From positions 8,269,338 to 8,333,337 of the forward strand of contig JARUPZ010000013.1 in NCBI GenBank assembly GCA_031213475.1: DNA of 64,000 nt, written 5' to 3'. Below the pieces are notes generated by a model. That model ran no database searches, had not been told where the DNA came from, and was given only the letters and a program-made list of their open reading frames with translations. Every line of letters starts with the position of its first letter. The first letter of the stretch is position 1. A program made the translations under genes and the position numbers. Positions 1 through 12,700 of this stretch are shown here, in pieces. This DNA is from Nereocystis luetkeana (Eukaryota > Sar > Phaeophyceae > Laminariales > Laminariaceae).

Positions 1-2116
1 ATGATAAAACGACAGGAGGTATGTAGCGATGGCGCTAGAGGTATTGTGCTTTAGGTGCGCGCAAATTCAAGTTGACGGAAACATGGTGTGGAGGTTTTTT
101 GCTCCCCCGTGAATGTGATCCAGATGTGAGTGGTAGCAGCCCCTTTCGGGGAAACATAAATCTCGCCGGGGTCTCCGGAGATGAATTGCAGACGAACCAG
201 ACACGAATCAACACAGACCCGAACAATCAGACGCGTACGATTATGACCAACGGCCATGAACCACAGCTCCATAGTCACGGCACGCTGTCACGATAATAGC
301 TCCTATATACCGTACTACAAGTACATCGACAATCGTCCGACGAATATATCTTCTCGTCAGGACACTGCAAGCAGTACCGTACGTAGTGTTCTTCCTCCAA
401 ATAAATGCAGAAAATTCAAAAACCCAACAGTTCCGTTTTACAGAACCAAGTCACGTAACATCCGAACACTCGAACCAAATCAGCTCTATAAGGTACACTG
501 TTAATATTGTAGCTTTACTCGAACGTTTTCTCGGGAATCAACGCGCAGCTTTCTCGGGCAAACGGACATTATAACTACATGGGATAGAATGTTCCGTTCT
601 ACGGCACGATAATATTCATGATACCATGCATATCGGAAAAGGTTTCATTTTCTCGACGTACTAATGTAATAATAATAGTAGAATAATATAGAACTCAATA
701 CTTAGATCACAATCCCTGAGCGTGCTCGGTTGGTGCATCCCTGGCCTCTCAGAGCTCCCACTTCCAAACCGCCTCCTTTCATTACTTGCCGGACCTTTCC
801 AGCAGTTCTTTGTTTTCTCGGTCCTTTCTCCCTTTTTTATTATTTCGTTTCGTGAGCGTGCGTGTTCTCCTAGCACGGCATCGCGGGAGGACCCGGCACC
901 GTCGCGGGTGTCAGCGGGTGCTGGCGGGTAGAGGGGGGGTTGCAAGGAGCGCGGTCGCCGCTTTCGTGCCTAGGCGTCGCGTGTGCCTCGAGACACGAGG
1001 GATGCATGAACGGGCTTTGTCTGGCTTCGATTTATGATTGTTGATAGAGTATGTACGAGTTATGAAGGTCGTTCGGGGGGGCAAGCTAATATTCAAGCGG
1101 TGCTTATTTTTACGACCACGCTTAAGTTGAAAGAGGGAGGTGTGCAGTTTGAACACCAACGTTATCGAGCTGGCGAACGACAGCCACGGTAAGCACCGGG
1201 CTTCACGCGAGGCGGGCGACGGGGCTGATTGTGGCAGGGAGTGATAAAAGCTTTACCCGGACCGAATCGATAGCGAGGTGGTCGCGAGAGGGGCGGGCGG
1301 CGTACGAGACTGAGAGAGGAGCTCTTCTGCTGTGCGATTTTTTTATTTTCTTGTTTTCGTTTGACCGGGTGTACGGTGCTCCAATCAGGCAGAAAAATAT
1401 TACACGAGAAGGGACGGGGATTTTTTTTCCCTTCCGAGTTTTCGGTTTCATTTTCATTGTTTTTGCTGCTGTGCCGTGCTGTGGTTCCACTGTTCTTCGT
1501 GCATACAGTACAGGCATACCTGGTAGAGCATATCGAACGAAGAAAATAAGTACAGACAGTAGTACCCTACCTGGGGTGTATGTACGTACGTACGACATCC
1601 GCGACCCGAAGCGTATATGTGGCATCCAAGCTGACGTCGGAGCTGTTTTTTCCTGAAGCATGGCGGCGGGACTCTTGGCATTATCAAGCCGCCGTTTTGC
1701 AATTACGATCCTTGAAAAAACTAAACTCGATCGTAGACCTCTGTTCGCTTCGTATAATTTCATGTAAGTTTTTCCTTCCTGAGCGAAGCGCCTTGTATTA
1801 CTTACCAGGTATTCAATAGTACCAAATGGACTTTTTTCCGGAATAGTTCACTTTTCTCGTTTGGCCGCGGGTCTTTTCTCGTGCTTCCTGCTGCGGGGCC
1901 CGCAGGGGGGCGGCGTGGACAGTGCGGTGCAAGCATTGGCTCCGGCCGGGCTTCGCGGCCCATGCTCCACATGGTCAAAGTCACGTGACCCAGCAAGCAA
2001 CTCAGGGGATGGGGTCCCACTTCCGAAAAGCCATCCAGAGGCTTAAACTCCTACCCGGATCTTCGTATTTTCAGCTGCAAATATTTTGTTTTTCTCGCTT
2101 TTGGGTGCAACTGCAA
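1..2116. other. No gene recognised
   Basis: ORFs up to about 186 codons exist on both strands, for example on the minus strand near 1.2-1.76 kb. Plus- and minus-strand frames overlap, the translations have no domain I recognise and I see no splice structure. I see nothing assignable except a TACCAGGTA motif at 1803. Confidence 0.5.
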
Positions 2117-3068
2117 CTACAGCAGTGCTGCTCGAGTTCGCAACAGCAACAACAGGCGTACGAGTCCTGCTCGAGTCGAGTGTTGCTCCAGTGCCGCTGG
2201 GTGCTGCTGCTGCTGCTGCTGCTGCTGCTGAGTGCTCGTGTGCCCGTGACTGCTTGGCCACATGACATGACTACACGCTGTATCCACCACGTACATGGGA
2301 TTATTTTTTTAGTGTCTCGGTGCGATTCATCTTTTATCGGATCTTTGCGTTGTATTAATACCATGTACCAGGTACCAGGTATTGCGTTGCGTGTAATAAT
2401 GTCGAGCTCGATCGTGCTCGAGCAGTACGCAGCGGAAAAACAACAGCAACAACAGGCGTACGAGTGCTGCTTTAGTCGTGTGTTGCTCCAGGGCCGCTGG
2501 GTGCTGCCGCTGCTGCTGCTGCTGATGCTGCTACTGCTGCTGAGTGCCCGTGTGCCCGTGACTGCTTGGCCACGCCGTGCTCGTGTTTGTCTCGTGCTCG
2601 TTGCGCTTGAGCAGTCGAATGATCGTGGTCCAGGGTCCTTTTTTTTGCGGTGCAATTGGCATGACACCTACTACTCATGCTCGTGCGCTCGAGTCCTGCT
2701 CGAGCAGTACGCCGCAGTACTAGAACAGCAACAACAGGCTTGCGAGTGCTGCTCGAATCAAGTGTTGCTCGAGTGTTGCTGATTGCTGCTGAGTGCTGTA
2801 GTTGCTTCTGCTGCTGAGTGCTCGTGTGCTCGTGACTGCTGGGCAACAATGACATGACAACGCGCTGTATCCACTACGTACATGGGATTGTGTTTGTAGT
2901 ATCTCGATGCGATTCTTCATTTTTTATTTGTCGGATCTTCGCATTTTTTTCGTATTGCGTTGCGTGTAATAATGTCGAGCTCATCGGGCAGTACACAGCA
3001 GCAAAACAACAGCAACAACAGGCGTACAGGTGGTGCTCTAGTCGAGTGTTTGGTCCAGGGCCGCTGGG

Positions 3069-3140
<72 letters not shown>

Positions 3141-3470
3141 GTGCTCGTGTGCCCGTGACTGCTTGGCCACGTCGTGCTCGTGTTTGTCTCGTGTTCGTTG
3201 CGCTTGAGCAATCGAGTGATCGTGGTGACATGTCTTTTTTTTTGCGGTGCAATATATGGTTTCACCGTAGATGCTTGACACCTACCTGGTACTCGTACTA
3301 CTCATGCTCGTGCGCTCGACTCCTCCTCGAGCAGTCCGCAGCAGTACAAGAACAGCAAGAACAGGCGTACGCGTGCTGCTCGAGTGCTGCTGAATGTTGT
3401 TGTTGTTTCTGCTGCTGCTGCTGAGTGCTCTGCTTGGCCACAAGACGCGAGAACACGCTGTATCCACCAC
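2117..3470. repeat. Dimeric higher-order tandem repeat of about 600 bp
   Basis: Five related monomers start near 2130, 2435, 2730, 3005 and 3345. Each begins with an AACAGCAACAACAGGC-like block, runs through a CTG-rich stretch and then GAGTGCTCGTG...GTGACTGCTTGGCC. Monomers 1, 3 and 5 carry a block containing CGCTGTATCCAC; monomers 2 and 4 carry a block containing CGTGCTCGTGTTTGTCTCGT. The real unit is therefore a dimer repeating at about 600 bp. The long Ala-, Leu-, Ser- and Gln-rich ORFs here are by-products of the triplet repeats and not credible proteins. Confidence 0.8.
3070..3140. repeat. (CTG)n microsatellite, about 23 units
   Basis: An uninterrupted CTG run in monomer 4 of the 600-bp repeat. 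The same position in other monomers has only 2-9 units, so this is a local expansion. Confidence 0.95.
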
Positions 3471-4079
3471 GTCGCCAACGCGTCGGCCGGTAGCCCCGTC
3501 CCTCGCTACCGACACATACCATACACGTTGCGAGACACCATGGACTGCTGTATGCCCTAACGACGCTGTGGCCGTGCACAAAAATTTCGGTGACGGTGAT
3601 AAACTATGTGCCGGCGCAGGCCTCGAGGCCGGCGCCAACGCGACGGCCCTTGGCCCGTCCCTCACTAACGATACATACCATCAATGCCGTAGTACACAAA
3701 GAACGATGTATGGTATTAATAGTGTTTTTCTAGGTATCTCGGTGCGAATAATCTTTGGTCGGATCTTCTAACCACGTACAGCGTTGTGTGTTGGTATGTT
3801 GTAGCCGAGTGTTTACTGCCCTTTGTACAATGTACGCATGCCACGCGGTTTGCTTAATATTCTGCTAACACTCCTTCCTGGTGTTGCTGCCGCTCCTACT
3901 ACTACGACACAAAATCGCGGTGTAGCTGCTATCACTACTCCTGTTGCTGGCACAGGTTGCTGTTCTTGCTGCTACCCTTATTCTTTTTTTGCCCGTGCCA
4001 CGCGGTTGCTTATCTTGCTGTTCGTGGTGTTGCTACAAATAATCATGCTGAAACAAGTGTGAAGTATCCAGGTTTTTTT
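3471..4079. other. No gene recognised
   Basis: Continues the style of the preceding repeat (CTGTATCCACCACG near 3460) and then decays into unique sequence. A 79-codon ORF near 3.82-4.06 kb has no recognisable domain. Confidence 0.4.
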
Positions 4080-4900
4080 GCAGAGCCTCCGGATCATACA
4101 GACATCCTGCAGATCATGCAGATCCTCTAAATCGTACAGACCGTATCCCGGTTAACATGTACCGATCATTCAGACCACACAGATTCCACCCAAGTAGATC
4201 ATACTGATCCTGCAGCTTATACCGATCCTGCAGATCAATGACACCCACCGATAAACATGTCATGTGCAGATCATGCAGATCGTGCAAACCCTATCTCGCT
4301 AAAGATGTACAGATCGGCAGATCGGACTGATCCCATCCCGGTCAAGCTGTACTGATTGCACAGGTCACACACATTCTACTCAGATACACAGATCTAGGAA
4401 AATTGCAATCAGACAGATCCCCTCCCGGTTAAACATTAGCATGTCATTGAGATCAACCAGATCCCACCTGGTATACACGTGGAAACGATACGGAACATAC
4501 CTGTCTCTCCAGGCAAAGTACAAATTGGAGTGTAGAAAATCGACCATGCAGATCCTCCGCATCATGCACACATGGCGTTCAGATTATCCCACCCCGCACG
4601 CAAGTGCAATTATAAAGACCAAGCAGATCTCACCGCCAAAGAAAGGAGTGATACATCTACATTATGCAGACCCTGCAGATCGTACAGATCCTTCGGATCA
4701 TGCGGACCCACCCTCGCAAAACTATCCATCAGTTAGTTAATGACGTCACATGTATGTTCGATGAGGGTTAGGGTTAGGTTCATGCAGATCGTGCAGACCC
4801 CACCCAGTAGAGGTGTTCAGATCATCAATAAGGATCACCTATCCTATATTGATGATACAGATCCCACCCAGGCGATCAATACCTGGATGATGCACACCCC
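4080..4900. repeat. Degenerate GATC-rich tandem array
   Basis: Dense repetition of CAGATC, CTGCAGATC and CATGCAGATC, with an interspersed block like ATCCCGGTTAACATGTAC near 4126, 4243, 4291, 4337 and 4421. Spacings are 46-48 bp or multiples, suggesting a unit of about 47 bp that has decayed. No coding signal. Confidence 0.6.
4765..4780 (+). repeat. Short interstitial telomere-like tract
   Basis: Two and a half units of TTAGGG at the edge of the GATC-rich array. Too short to prove a former chromosome end. Confidence 0.6.
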
Positions 4901-5260
4901 TTCAATTTCGGAGCTACGCTTTCCTTGGCGCAAAACAGTAGTCCATGTCTCCTACCAGGTATGCGCCAAGACTTGCAAGAGCATCGAAGACTAGACCACA
5001 ACTACTCGCTTTTAGCAATAAATCAGCAGCCCATGACTCAGTTTTCTCCCAGATCATTTTTACTCGAAACAGACGTGCAAGGGTTTTACCTGTGTCTCCC
5101 TTTTCAACTTGCGACACCCCGGATTTCATGCCACCCACATCCCGAAGGGGAACCTTGTAAACACTACGAAATCCCGACAAAGACAAGATATCGATCATCC
5201 AGGATCAACAATACATTGACTGGGGAAGGGTGAATTGGAAGTGTCATCTCACAGTGTTTA

Positions 5261-5734
5261 GGTGGCTCGCTTTATTGTGAAAATGGTTTCCGGGAGACGT
5301 GTTCATCGGAGCGAAGTCACATGGTGGCTCGTTTCGGCGCGAAATAAATTTTCGGGAGTCGTTTGTTGATGGGAGCAAAGCCAGAGTGTTTTGGTGGCTC
5401 GCTTATTCGAGAAGATGTTCCGGGAGTGGTGTGTTGGTGGGATCGAAGTCAGGGATCTTTGGTGGCTCGCTTCTACGAGAATTTGATTTTCGGGAGTCGG
5501 CTTCAGGTGGGAAGAAAGTCGCAGCGTGTTGGTGGCTCGCTTTTGCGAGAAGGTGGTTCTCGGGAGTCGAGTGTAGGTGGAAGCGGAGTCACATGGTGGC
5601 TAGCCTAGGCGAGAAGATGTTTTTTGGGACTCGTGTATTGGTGGGAGCGAAATCATAGCGTTTTGGTCGCAAGTTTCGGCGCGAAATTGGTATGCGGGAG
5701 TCGTGCGTTGGGGGGAACAAAGTCACAGCTAGCT
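5261..5734 (+). repeat. Seven-copy minisatellite, 62-70 bp unit
   Basis: GGTGGCTCGCTT-like starts lie at 5261, 5323, 5393, 5461, 5531, 5595 and 5665. Each unit also holds CGGGAGTCG and a GGTGGGAGCGAAGTCA-like block. Unit length is not a multiple of three in most copies, so the 119-codon ORF across it is probably not a protein repeat. Confidence 0.8.
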
Positions 5735-6718
5735 ATTAATAGTGCCCTGGCGACGCGCAGCGAGCACGCTGTTTTTGTTCATCATGTGACCCTAATGCGG
5801 GAAATCTCGTAATTATGCTGTTCTCGAATATTTTGACACCCCAAAGTATATTTCGTGAGTTAAGCGCGCACGTGCCCGGTGGTTGTGCAAAAGTTGTCCA
5901 TACTCCAGTCAAGAGTGCAGGGCTCAAGTAGGGCCTGCTGGAATTCTACAACGTGGCATACTTTATTATTCTCCCGCCCGTGTCAACTTCGACGGCCCGC
6001 ATGACATCGAGAGCCTTGATGGCATCTAGCGTTGGCTGGAACGCGTCCTTGAGGAATGTTTTCGCTTCCTCTCTATTCTGCACGACAGTATCTGGGAGTA
6101 CTAGGAACAGCCCCTTTAGGCTCTGCGCTCTCGACGCAGTGGTGTACCCTTGTCGCTGCGCGAAAAACCCTCTAGATGGTATCCACAGGGCTGCTCGTTC
6201 GAACCCTACGCCCTAGTTTCCACCTACTCCTCAAGAATCGACGACCAGATTACGTCACCAACCAACTCGTTTTCGTCCACTCCATCTGTCGTACATAGAT
6301 ATCTGATAGCCAGGCTAAACTGTCCGCATAAATGACAGCTATAACTGTCGATCGCGGCGAAGAAACGTGGGTCGTCTGGTCCAACTGAACCAGAGCGCCG
6401 ATTTAGTATTGTAAGTTGTCACCAAGTACATATTCCCTGGGTCAGCGCAATAAATCTTTGTCACGTACCGTGTATGAGGCAAAAATACCGCTCTTCATAG
6501 GTACTCAGGTGAATGTACACATCCCACGAATCGAAGGAAATCCGCGTCTCCCACTCGCGCCACGTTTTTCAGTATTTCGGCAAAACGAATGAGACCGTGT
6601 CTCGCCATCTCCACGTCTAGACCACAACAACAATAAACCGTTCGAAACATGATCATTCACCGTATTAACCGGATGTACCTGTCCTTCGTTTGTGCGCTGC
6701 ACCGATGTGATCCCCCAG
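5735..6718. other. Gap upstream of the LRR gene
   Basis: The 5' exons (start codon, signal peptide, N-terminal LRR cap) of the gene at 6719-13486 should lie here or further upstream, but I could not pick a convincing exon by eye. ORFs near 5953 and 6150 have no recognisable domain. Confidence 0.4.
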
Positions 6719-6790
6719 GTCAATCTCCCGCACGCCGCCAGTCGACGTGACCGTCGGCCTCATCGACGAGTCGCCGTCTCTTGTGGACTC
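6719..6790 (+). CDS. LRR cassette exon 1 (weak repeat)
   Basis: CCCCCAG acceptor, exactly 72 bases, GTAAGC donor, phase 2 on both sides. The translation (ISRTPPVDVTVGLIDESPS) keeps only part of the LRR hydrophobic pattern. It is accepted mainly for its size, phase and splice sites. Confidence 0.5.
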
Positions 6791-9700
6791 GTAAGCGGAG
6801 TTGCAAACTTTTTGCTAACATTTTTTTTAAGCAGCAAATACTGGCGATATGCCGTGAGTTTTGGGTCGTCGGTGCCCGAGGTGCTGCTACTCTTGTCGAG
6901 TGCAACAGTCCTTGAAGCTAAACGTTTGGTTTGAAGTCCACTTCCTCACTTTGACGCTGTCGGGGGGAGGGCATCGCAAAGCCGCACGTAGCGCGTGATG
7001 ACGTACCCCCCTCCCCCCAAAACACACACGAACAGCTAAACACTATCTATTATCATGCCTCGAATTTTCTCTTCGCAACAAATGTGCTTGTAGCTGCGTC
7101 CCTCGCAAACGAGGCGATTCGATACAGGGGCATTTTTCCAATATGACGCTGCCGTGGGGAAGGAAGTTTATTTTCTCACGGGGCACGAGATGATTAACCC
7201 GACATGATGGTGAGCATGCTAATCCCTTAGACTGCATGCTGATGTTCTTCCCTCTGTCTACGTTTTGAAGTGGTGGGAAGAGGCGACTGCAAGAAGACGA
7301 AATCACAACCATCGACGTCGACGCTTTACAGGAATTGACGTCTCTGATAACCTTGTGAGTCAGCCATAAGTAGGGTTTAGAATGGGTATTTCCACTCCAG
7401 TGGCGTACCGTACATGTATGTTTCGTATGTAACAGTTCGTCCGAATGAACTACGAACAGTAGAAGCAGGTAGAGGGCCGATTGGGGGTACCGTGTTCTTG
7501 AAATACACACACATTTTGAGTAAAGGTGTATACGGACGACCACGAGAAGTGAAATACAGCCAGATTTGAGCGCAATACACAACACACGTATCAATAGTAC
7601 GCGTCGAGGGACCTATGTAGAAAATGCATTCCCACAGCCGATCTTCCCGCCCGACTCCTAGTCCGTTAACGATTCACCTCTTTGCCTGCTTGCGATGTGT
7701 CAGGGCCTTCACCGACATGGCGTTGATCACGTTAGAAGCAGGCCTCTTCGATAATTTGGGCTCCCTCGTAAGCTTGTGAGTAAACTCTGCCAGTATGTCG
7801 TACGTTTCTCGTACGAAAAGCCGTGTATGGTTTACGTAGAGCGCTATACGTCTTCACTTCGTTGGCGGCATGCGATTCTTCAGGTGCTCTAAAACAGTAG
7901 TGTCATCCACGATAAAAGCCAGCTCCTGGGACAGCTTTGGCCTCACTTGTCTGTGGTATAATGTGTTCGGTCGTTATAGACATGACTGGCTGTAAACAGG
8001 AAATATCGAAGCGCGGGCTTCCCAATTTTTACTACGTTTGTTTGATGACAACGCGTTTGTGGTTAGTTTCCTTCTCAAGAAAAGCGTTTCGTTTACGTAC
8101 AAGTTTGACACTATTACGGGGGACCATAGTTAATAGGACCTATGGTATACATAAAAACCTATATATGTGACCATTTTTACTAACAATATTTGGTCCTATT
8201 AACTATGGTCCCCCGTAATAGGTGTAATTTGCATGGGAGACGTGCACGTAGTGAAAGAGCCCCCCCCCCCATCGCCCCCGGTCAATGCTACCCTCAGATG
8301 TTGTATTTTGTTTGTACCTCTCTCCGTTGGCATATTTGCATGGTGGAAACAGGGACCTGGTAGCCAACGACATCGAAGCGATCGAGGCCGACGCTTTCAA
8401 GGATTTGGCCTCTCTCGAAGTCTTGTGAGTGAGCGAGTGGGAATCCGATCCTTCCCACCCCGATGCATGTGTCTGGCGGTGTTGGCTCCTTGTTCCAGCT
8501 GCAACTACGACACGTCCCTGCCGAAGATGCATGATCAGCCGTTATGGACTTAGTCTTGACCAGTCGCTACGGTCACCGAAACCCTTAACGTACTGGTGAT
8601 GGCGCGCCGGAATTGAGGGAGGTCATGATTTCCTCTTGACGGAAAACACACATTGTGGAAACTACGTAAAATACGTAATTTTTTTAACGAAGGATCGAAT
8701 GGTTGCGGTGGAGTCCCAAATCTCCCCGTCCACCCCAGGCGGCGTTTTTCCGGGGATGGGGGGGGGGTTACGATTTTTTATTCGAGTGAACACCAGTATA
8801 TATCGACAGGTTCATACCGTAAATGTCGGCGTCACGACGGAACAGCGGAATATCATTATACAACCCGGGACGTCACGAATAGAACACGCAGTGTCCCAGA
8901 ACTTTTCGCATACCTGGTATCGGTTTTGAACTTTACATCACAACAAAGCACTTGGCAAGTTCAGTGGGACTATTGTGTTGCAGAATATGTCGTCTAGATG
9001 GCGCGTACACTGCCGCATACTCCATCACGATTGTTTATGGGGGGGTGCGATGGTGGCGACAATCTGTTCCCCCTCTTTCGCAATGCTGTCTGAGGGAACG
9101 GGGGTATAGGCCGTTTCTCCGTGAATTTCAAGAAGGCAGAACCACTCGTGCTGAGGAGACGATGAATAGATGCGGTCGACATCATGCTGCTAACACCAGT
9201 TTTCCGAACCTACCCACGCCAGGCTTCTTCAAAACAACTCCCTGACGACGCTTCCTGTCGGCTTATTTGAGAGCCTCGGATCTGGCTCTTCACTGACGAC
9301 ACTGTGAGTGCGTCTGCGCCGAACCTCGGACTCATTCGTCCTGCAGCACAAAACCTTCACAATACAAGCCGGAAGTATTTGTCGTCTGAACTTCTAGCTG
9401 TCCCGTCATGCATGCGACTGTCAAAACCTCATCGCCTCTGGATATCAGTGGTTTGTCGGCCCACGCGTTACACGAATTATGCTCACGTTTCCTGCGCAAT
9501 GCACAACCGTTTTGTGCTCCTTCAGGGATCTAACTGGCAACGAAGACCTACAATGCGTTCCCATCGTGTGAGTTGTCTGTGTTACGATTGGTTTTGTGTG
9601 TGTAGGCGTGCGTGAGTGATGTTCCTGGGGTCTCGCTGATATTTCAAGCAATACGCATAGCGCCCTGCGTTCTGTCTTGATTGAGGATATGTCATGCCCA

Positions 9701-12700
9701 CCATCGCCGTTTTCGTTGTTTACTCAATGTTTCAAATATGAGGAACAAACCTCCCACATTTGGGATTTATGCGGCCATTGCAGCCATCACCTTCCGTCAA
9801 GAGTGCCAAAAGCTTTGGTGTAGGTGGAAAAAGTCCAAACATTCCCGATGGCGTAATGCCGCGGTCTGTAATAGGGGCGAGGCTCGGATGGGCATTTGGG
9901 CCACGCAGCATTTGTGCCAGGTATCGTCCGCGGCGAGCACCAAGGACCGCATGCGGGTGAAAGAAAACACACGCTACTCTGTCGACGATTCGTTAACAAA
10001 CCAAGGTGTTCCCTTGAACCTCAACCCCCTTGTATCGCGCACCGGTGTTTGCAGCAACTCGCCTTTCTCTGGAGACTTGCCTGCCACAGCTGGCGTGTGC
10101 GGTAAGTGTCTTCGCGGTTCAGAAGGTGGTGTCCACCTCGATCAAAAGTAGTTGGCGACGAGAAAACAAAATGATAAATTGTTGCTGACCAACGGTTGTG
10201 TCCGCCTGGAAGTGGACTTGTGGCTCACTGGCAGTTAACAGTGCTGGCCGGAGAAATGTAAACGAAAACAATCCCCGGGTAATTCTACCGCGACAACTGA
10301 TGGCAATAGTCCACGTGACCAGTCAATTTGTATCCACGGGTTTATTTTTTCATCTCCACGGCCTTTGTATCCTAAATAATTCGTATCCGATATCATCCTC
10401 TGGAGCTTGTCAAACTGGTGTAATTGCTGCTCAACAGGCTGTACCCCAGCCGACGCCGTGACGTGCGACCCAGAAATGGAAGTGTGTACTCCAGGGGCGA
10501 CGGGCTACACCTGCGTTCCAGGTATGAGACGCTTTGGCGGTAAATCGACATAACTTCTCACTACTGCCACCTATGTGCAGCACCCGGAGATGCATTGAGC
10601 ACGCGTGCAGTACGTTGATCAGAAACACGCGGCTAAACGTTGTAGGCCAGGGTTGCGCGGTCAGTAGGATTCCGCGGATACGTTTCTTGCTATGGACAGT
10701 AACGCCTCCAAAGATTGTTTCGTTTACCCGGCAAAATGTAGTGCAAGGAAGGAAGGAAGGAAGGAGAGTGTACCTCCGCCTCACGTCCAACAACTCTGGT
10801 ATCAATCTAGCATCCAAGCGATGTGTTCTGCAGTCGCTGTGTATCTTCAGGCCGAAGTAAAACTCACAGTTTTGATCATCTAGGGATTGATCTACCTCGT
10901 TCGTGGTGTACGATCCCTCCAACCTGGTGCGAAAATGCTCACGTTTGAGGATGGTGCATAAACCCTTTGGAATGTAGACACGCCTAGCAAATGTTGAACC
11001 GTATGCGACAATGATACGATCTGAATGCCCGTGCAAATCTGATGCACTATTAACAGATGTCTTTTATTTTTCTTGCCGACGGTAGCACGTAAGCCCCACT
11101 CATCATACCAGGTATGTGTCATCTTGGTCACAATCTTCGTGGGTATACATCATCATACCAAGTGGGCGTCTGTGCATCAATTTTAGGACAAACCGAAACG
11201 ATTGATATACAAAAAAACGAAACCCATGACACCCTTGCAACCCCTCCCAAGAGTACGTAGTAGAGCACGGTGCTCACGCTGAAACGCGGGTGCTCTCAGA
11301 GCGAATGCGTGGCGTCCATGACTAAACAGATCCAGTTGCATGGCACTCGCACTTGCTGCGTTTGGACTCGCTAGCTCTCCCGGCCATGTTGTTCCCGCAC
11401 GAAAACCTGAATCGCTGGCGGCACCTCCCAATCAAACGCCTGTCACATCATGGTAGGCAACCGTGTAGCCTCAACAAGACTAATACAGCAGTGGTCAATA
11501 CCACGAGCACTTGAACCACCCTCTCTGCGTTGTAGTTTTTATGCACACATTTTTGACGCTGTCGAACGCAGTGTGCGAGGTGAAACCCGTGATGGAGGGT
11601 ATATTGTTTTCAACCAATGCCGAGTTCCGCTCAGTATCACGGCCTGTAACGTGTTGCTCCGGCCCACATCATCACGAAGGTCCGCTAAGTACAATCTCCC
11701 CTTCGTTGGTGATGTCGGCATCCTTCACCAAATGGAGATTTGCGGCAAGCAATCTACCTGTCTAAGCGTCGTACGTTTTGTGCGTGGATGGTATGGCCTA
11801 CCTTGGTATACTAGACTGGCCGGGACGCTATAGAGGTTATTACAGTTGTAGAAGAAGTGGTTGTGTATTGCTCGCCCTCCATATGCTGCGTCTGGATGTG
11901 CACACTATAGTCCTCACAGATTTCGTAGAATATTTCTTAGATGATTTGCGATAGGCACCAACGCAAGTATTGTCAATGAGCAGTTAAGCCGAGTACTCAC
12001 TAATCTCCTCACCCGAAGCACGTCGCCCATCCGGGTGTTTACTCGCTGGTCGTCGCTGATGTTTGTCAACGATTTCGTACAGCTTGCATGCGCGACGCGG
12101 ACTGTGTTGCCCCCGAAGTATGTTGCAACTTGAGGAGGGTCTGCGAAGAAGCTGACCTGGACAACCCGGCTGCTTGCGGTGAGAAGCCCAAAACAGTGTG
12201 TACCTGGTACCTGGTACATTTATTTAGGTAGGGACTATATCACCGCGCCATTGGTATTCTTGCCGTTGCCTATATGATGTGGATACTACACAGATCTGGC
12301 TTTAACGCTGGTTTTCAATAGCACGCAGCCAAACATGCGGTCGAGTTTAACTTGTATTGTTGATTTCGCACAGCTCGCGCACGCGTCACCCCCTCCTAAT
12401 ACTTAGCGAGCGGCGATACACCTGGAACAACTACACGGCCGTATCATGAATCATGTGGAGATATCGGCCGATAGACACCGGTATGGCGCGAATGATACGC
12501 TCTTAGGTACGATTGGCGCGTCCCACAAACCCCATTCCTGGCTACCCCACCCTCTCTCCCCCGCTCCCGGTGCCCCCGTATAAGGTGACCCACACATGAT
12601 GGGCTTCCGAGGCCAGAAGTTCGACTTTGTGGGCGAAGATAATGGGTGGTACACTGTCATCTCGGACCTTCCTCACATGCACCTCAACATGCGCGTTACA

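Noticed and set aside
1203-1763. 186-codon minus-strand ORF
   Set aside because: Overlaps a 141-codon plus-strand ORF; composition and content suggest chance and no domain is visible.
2071-3424. Long Ser-, Ala-, Leu- and Gln-rich ORFs as repeat proteins
   Set aside because: Open in several frames on both strands because of CTG/CAG repeats; no frame shows coding constraint.
5261-5734. CRISPR-like regular repeats
   Set aside because: Whole units are similar rather than repeat plus unique spacer, spacing varies and the context is eukaryotic: a minisatellite.
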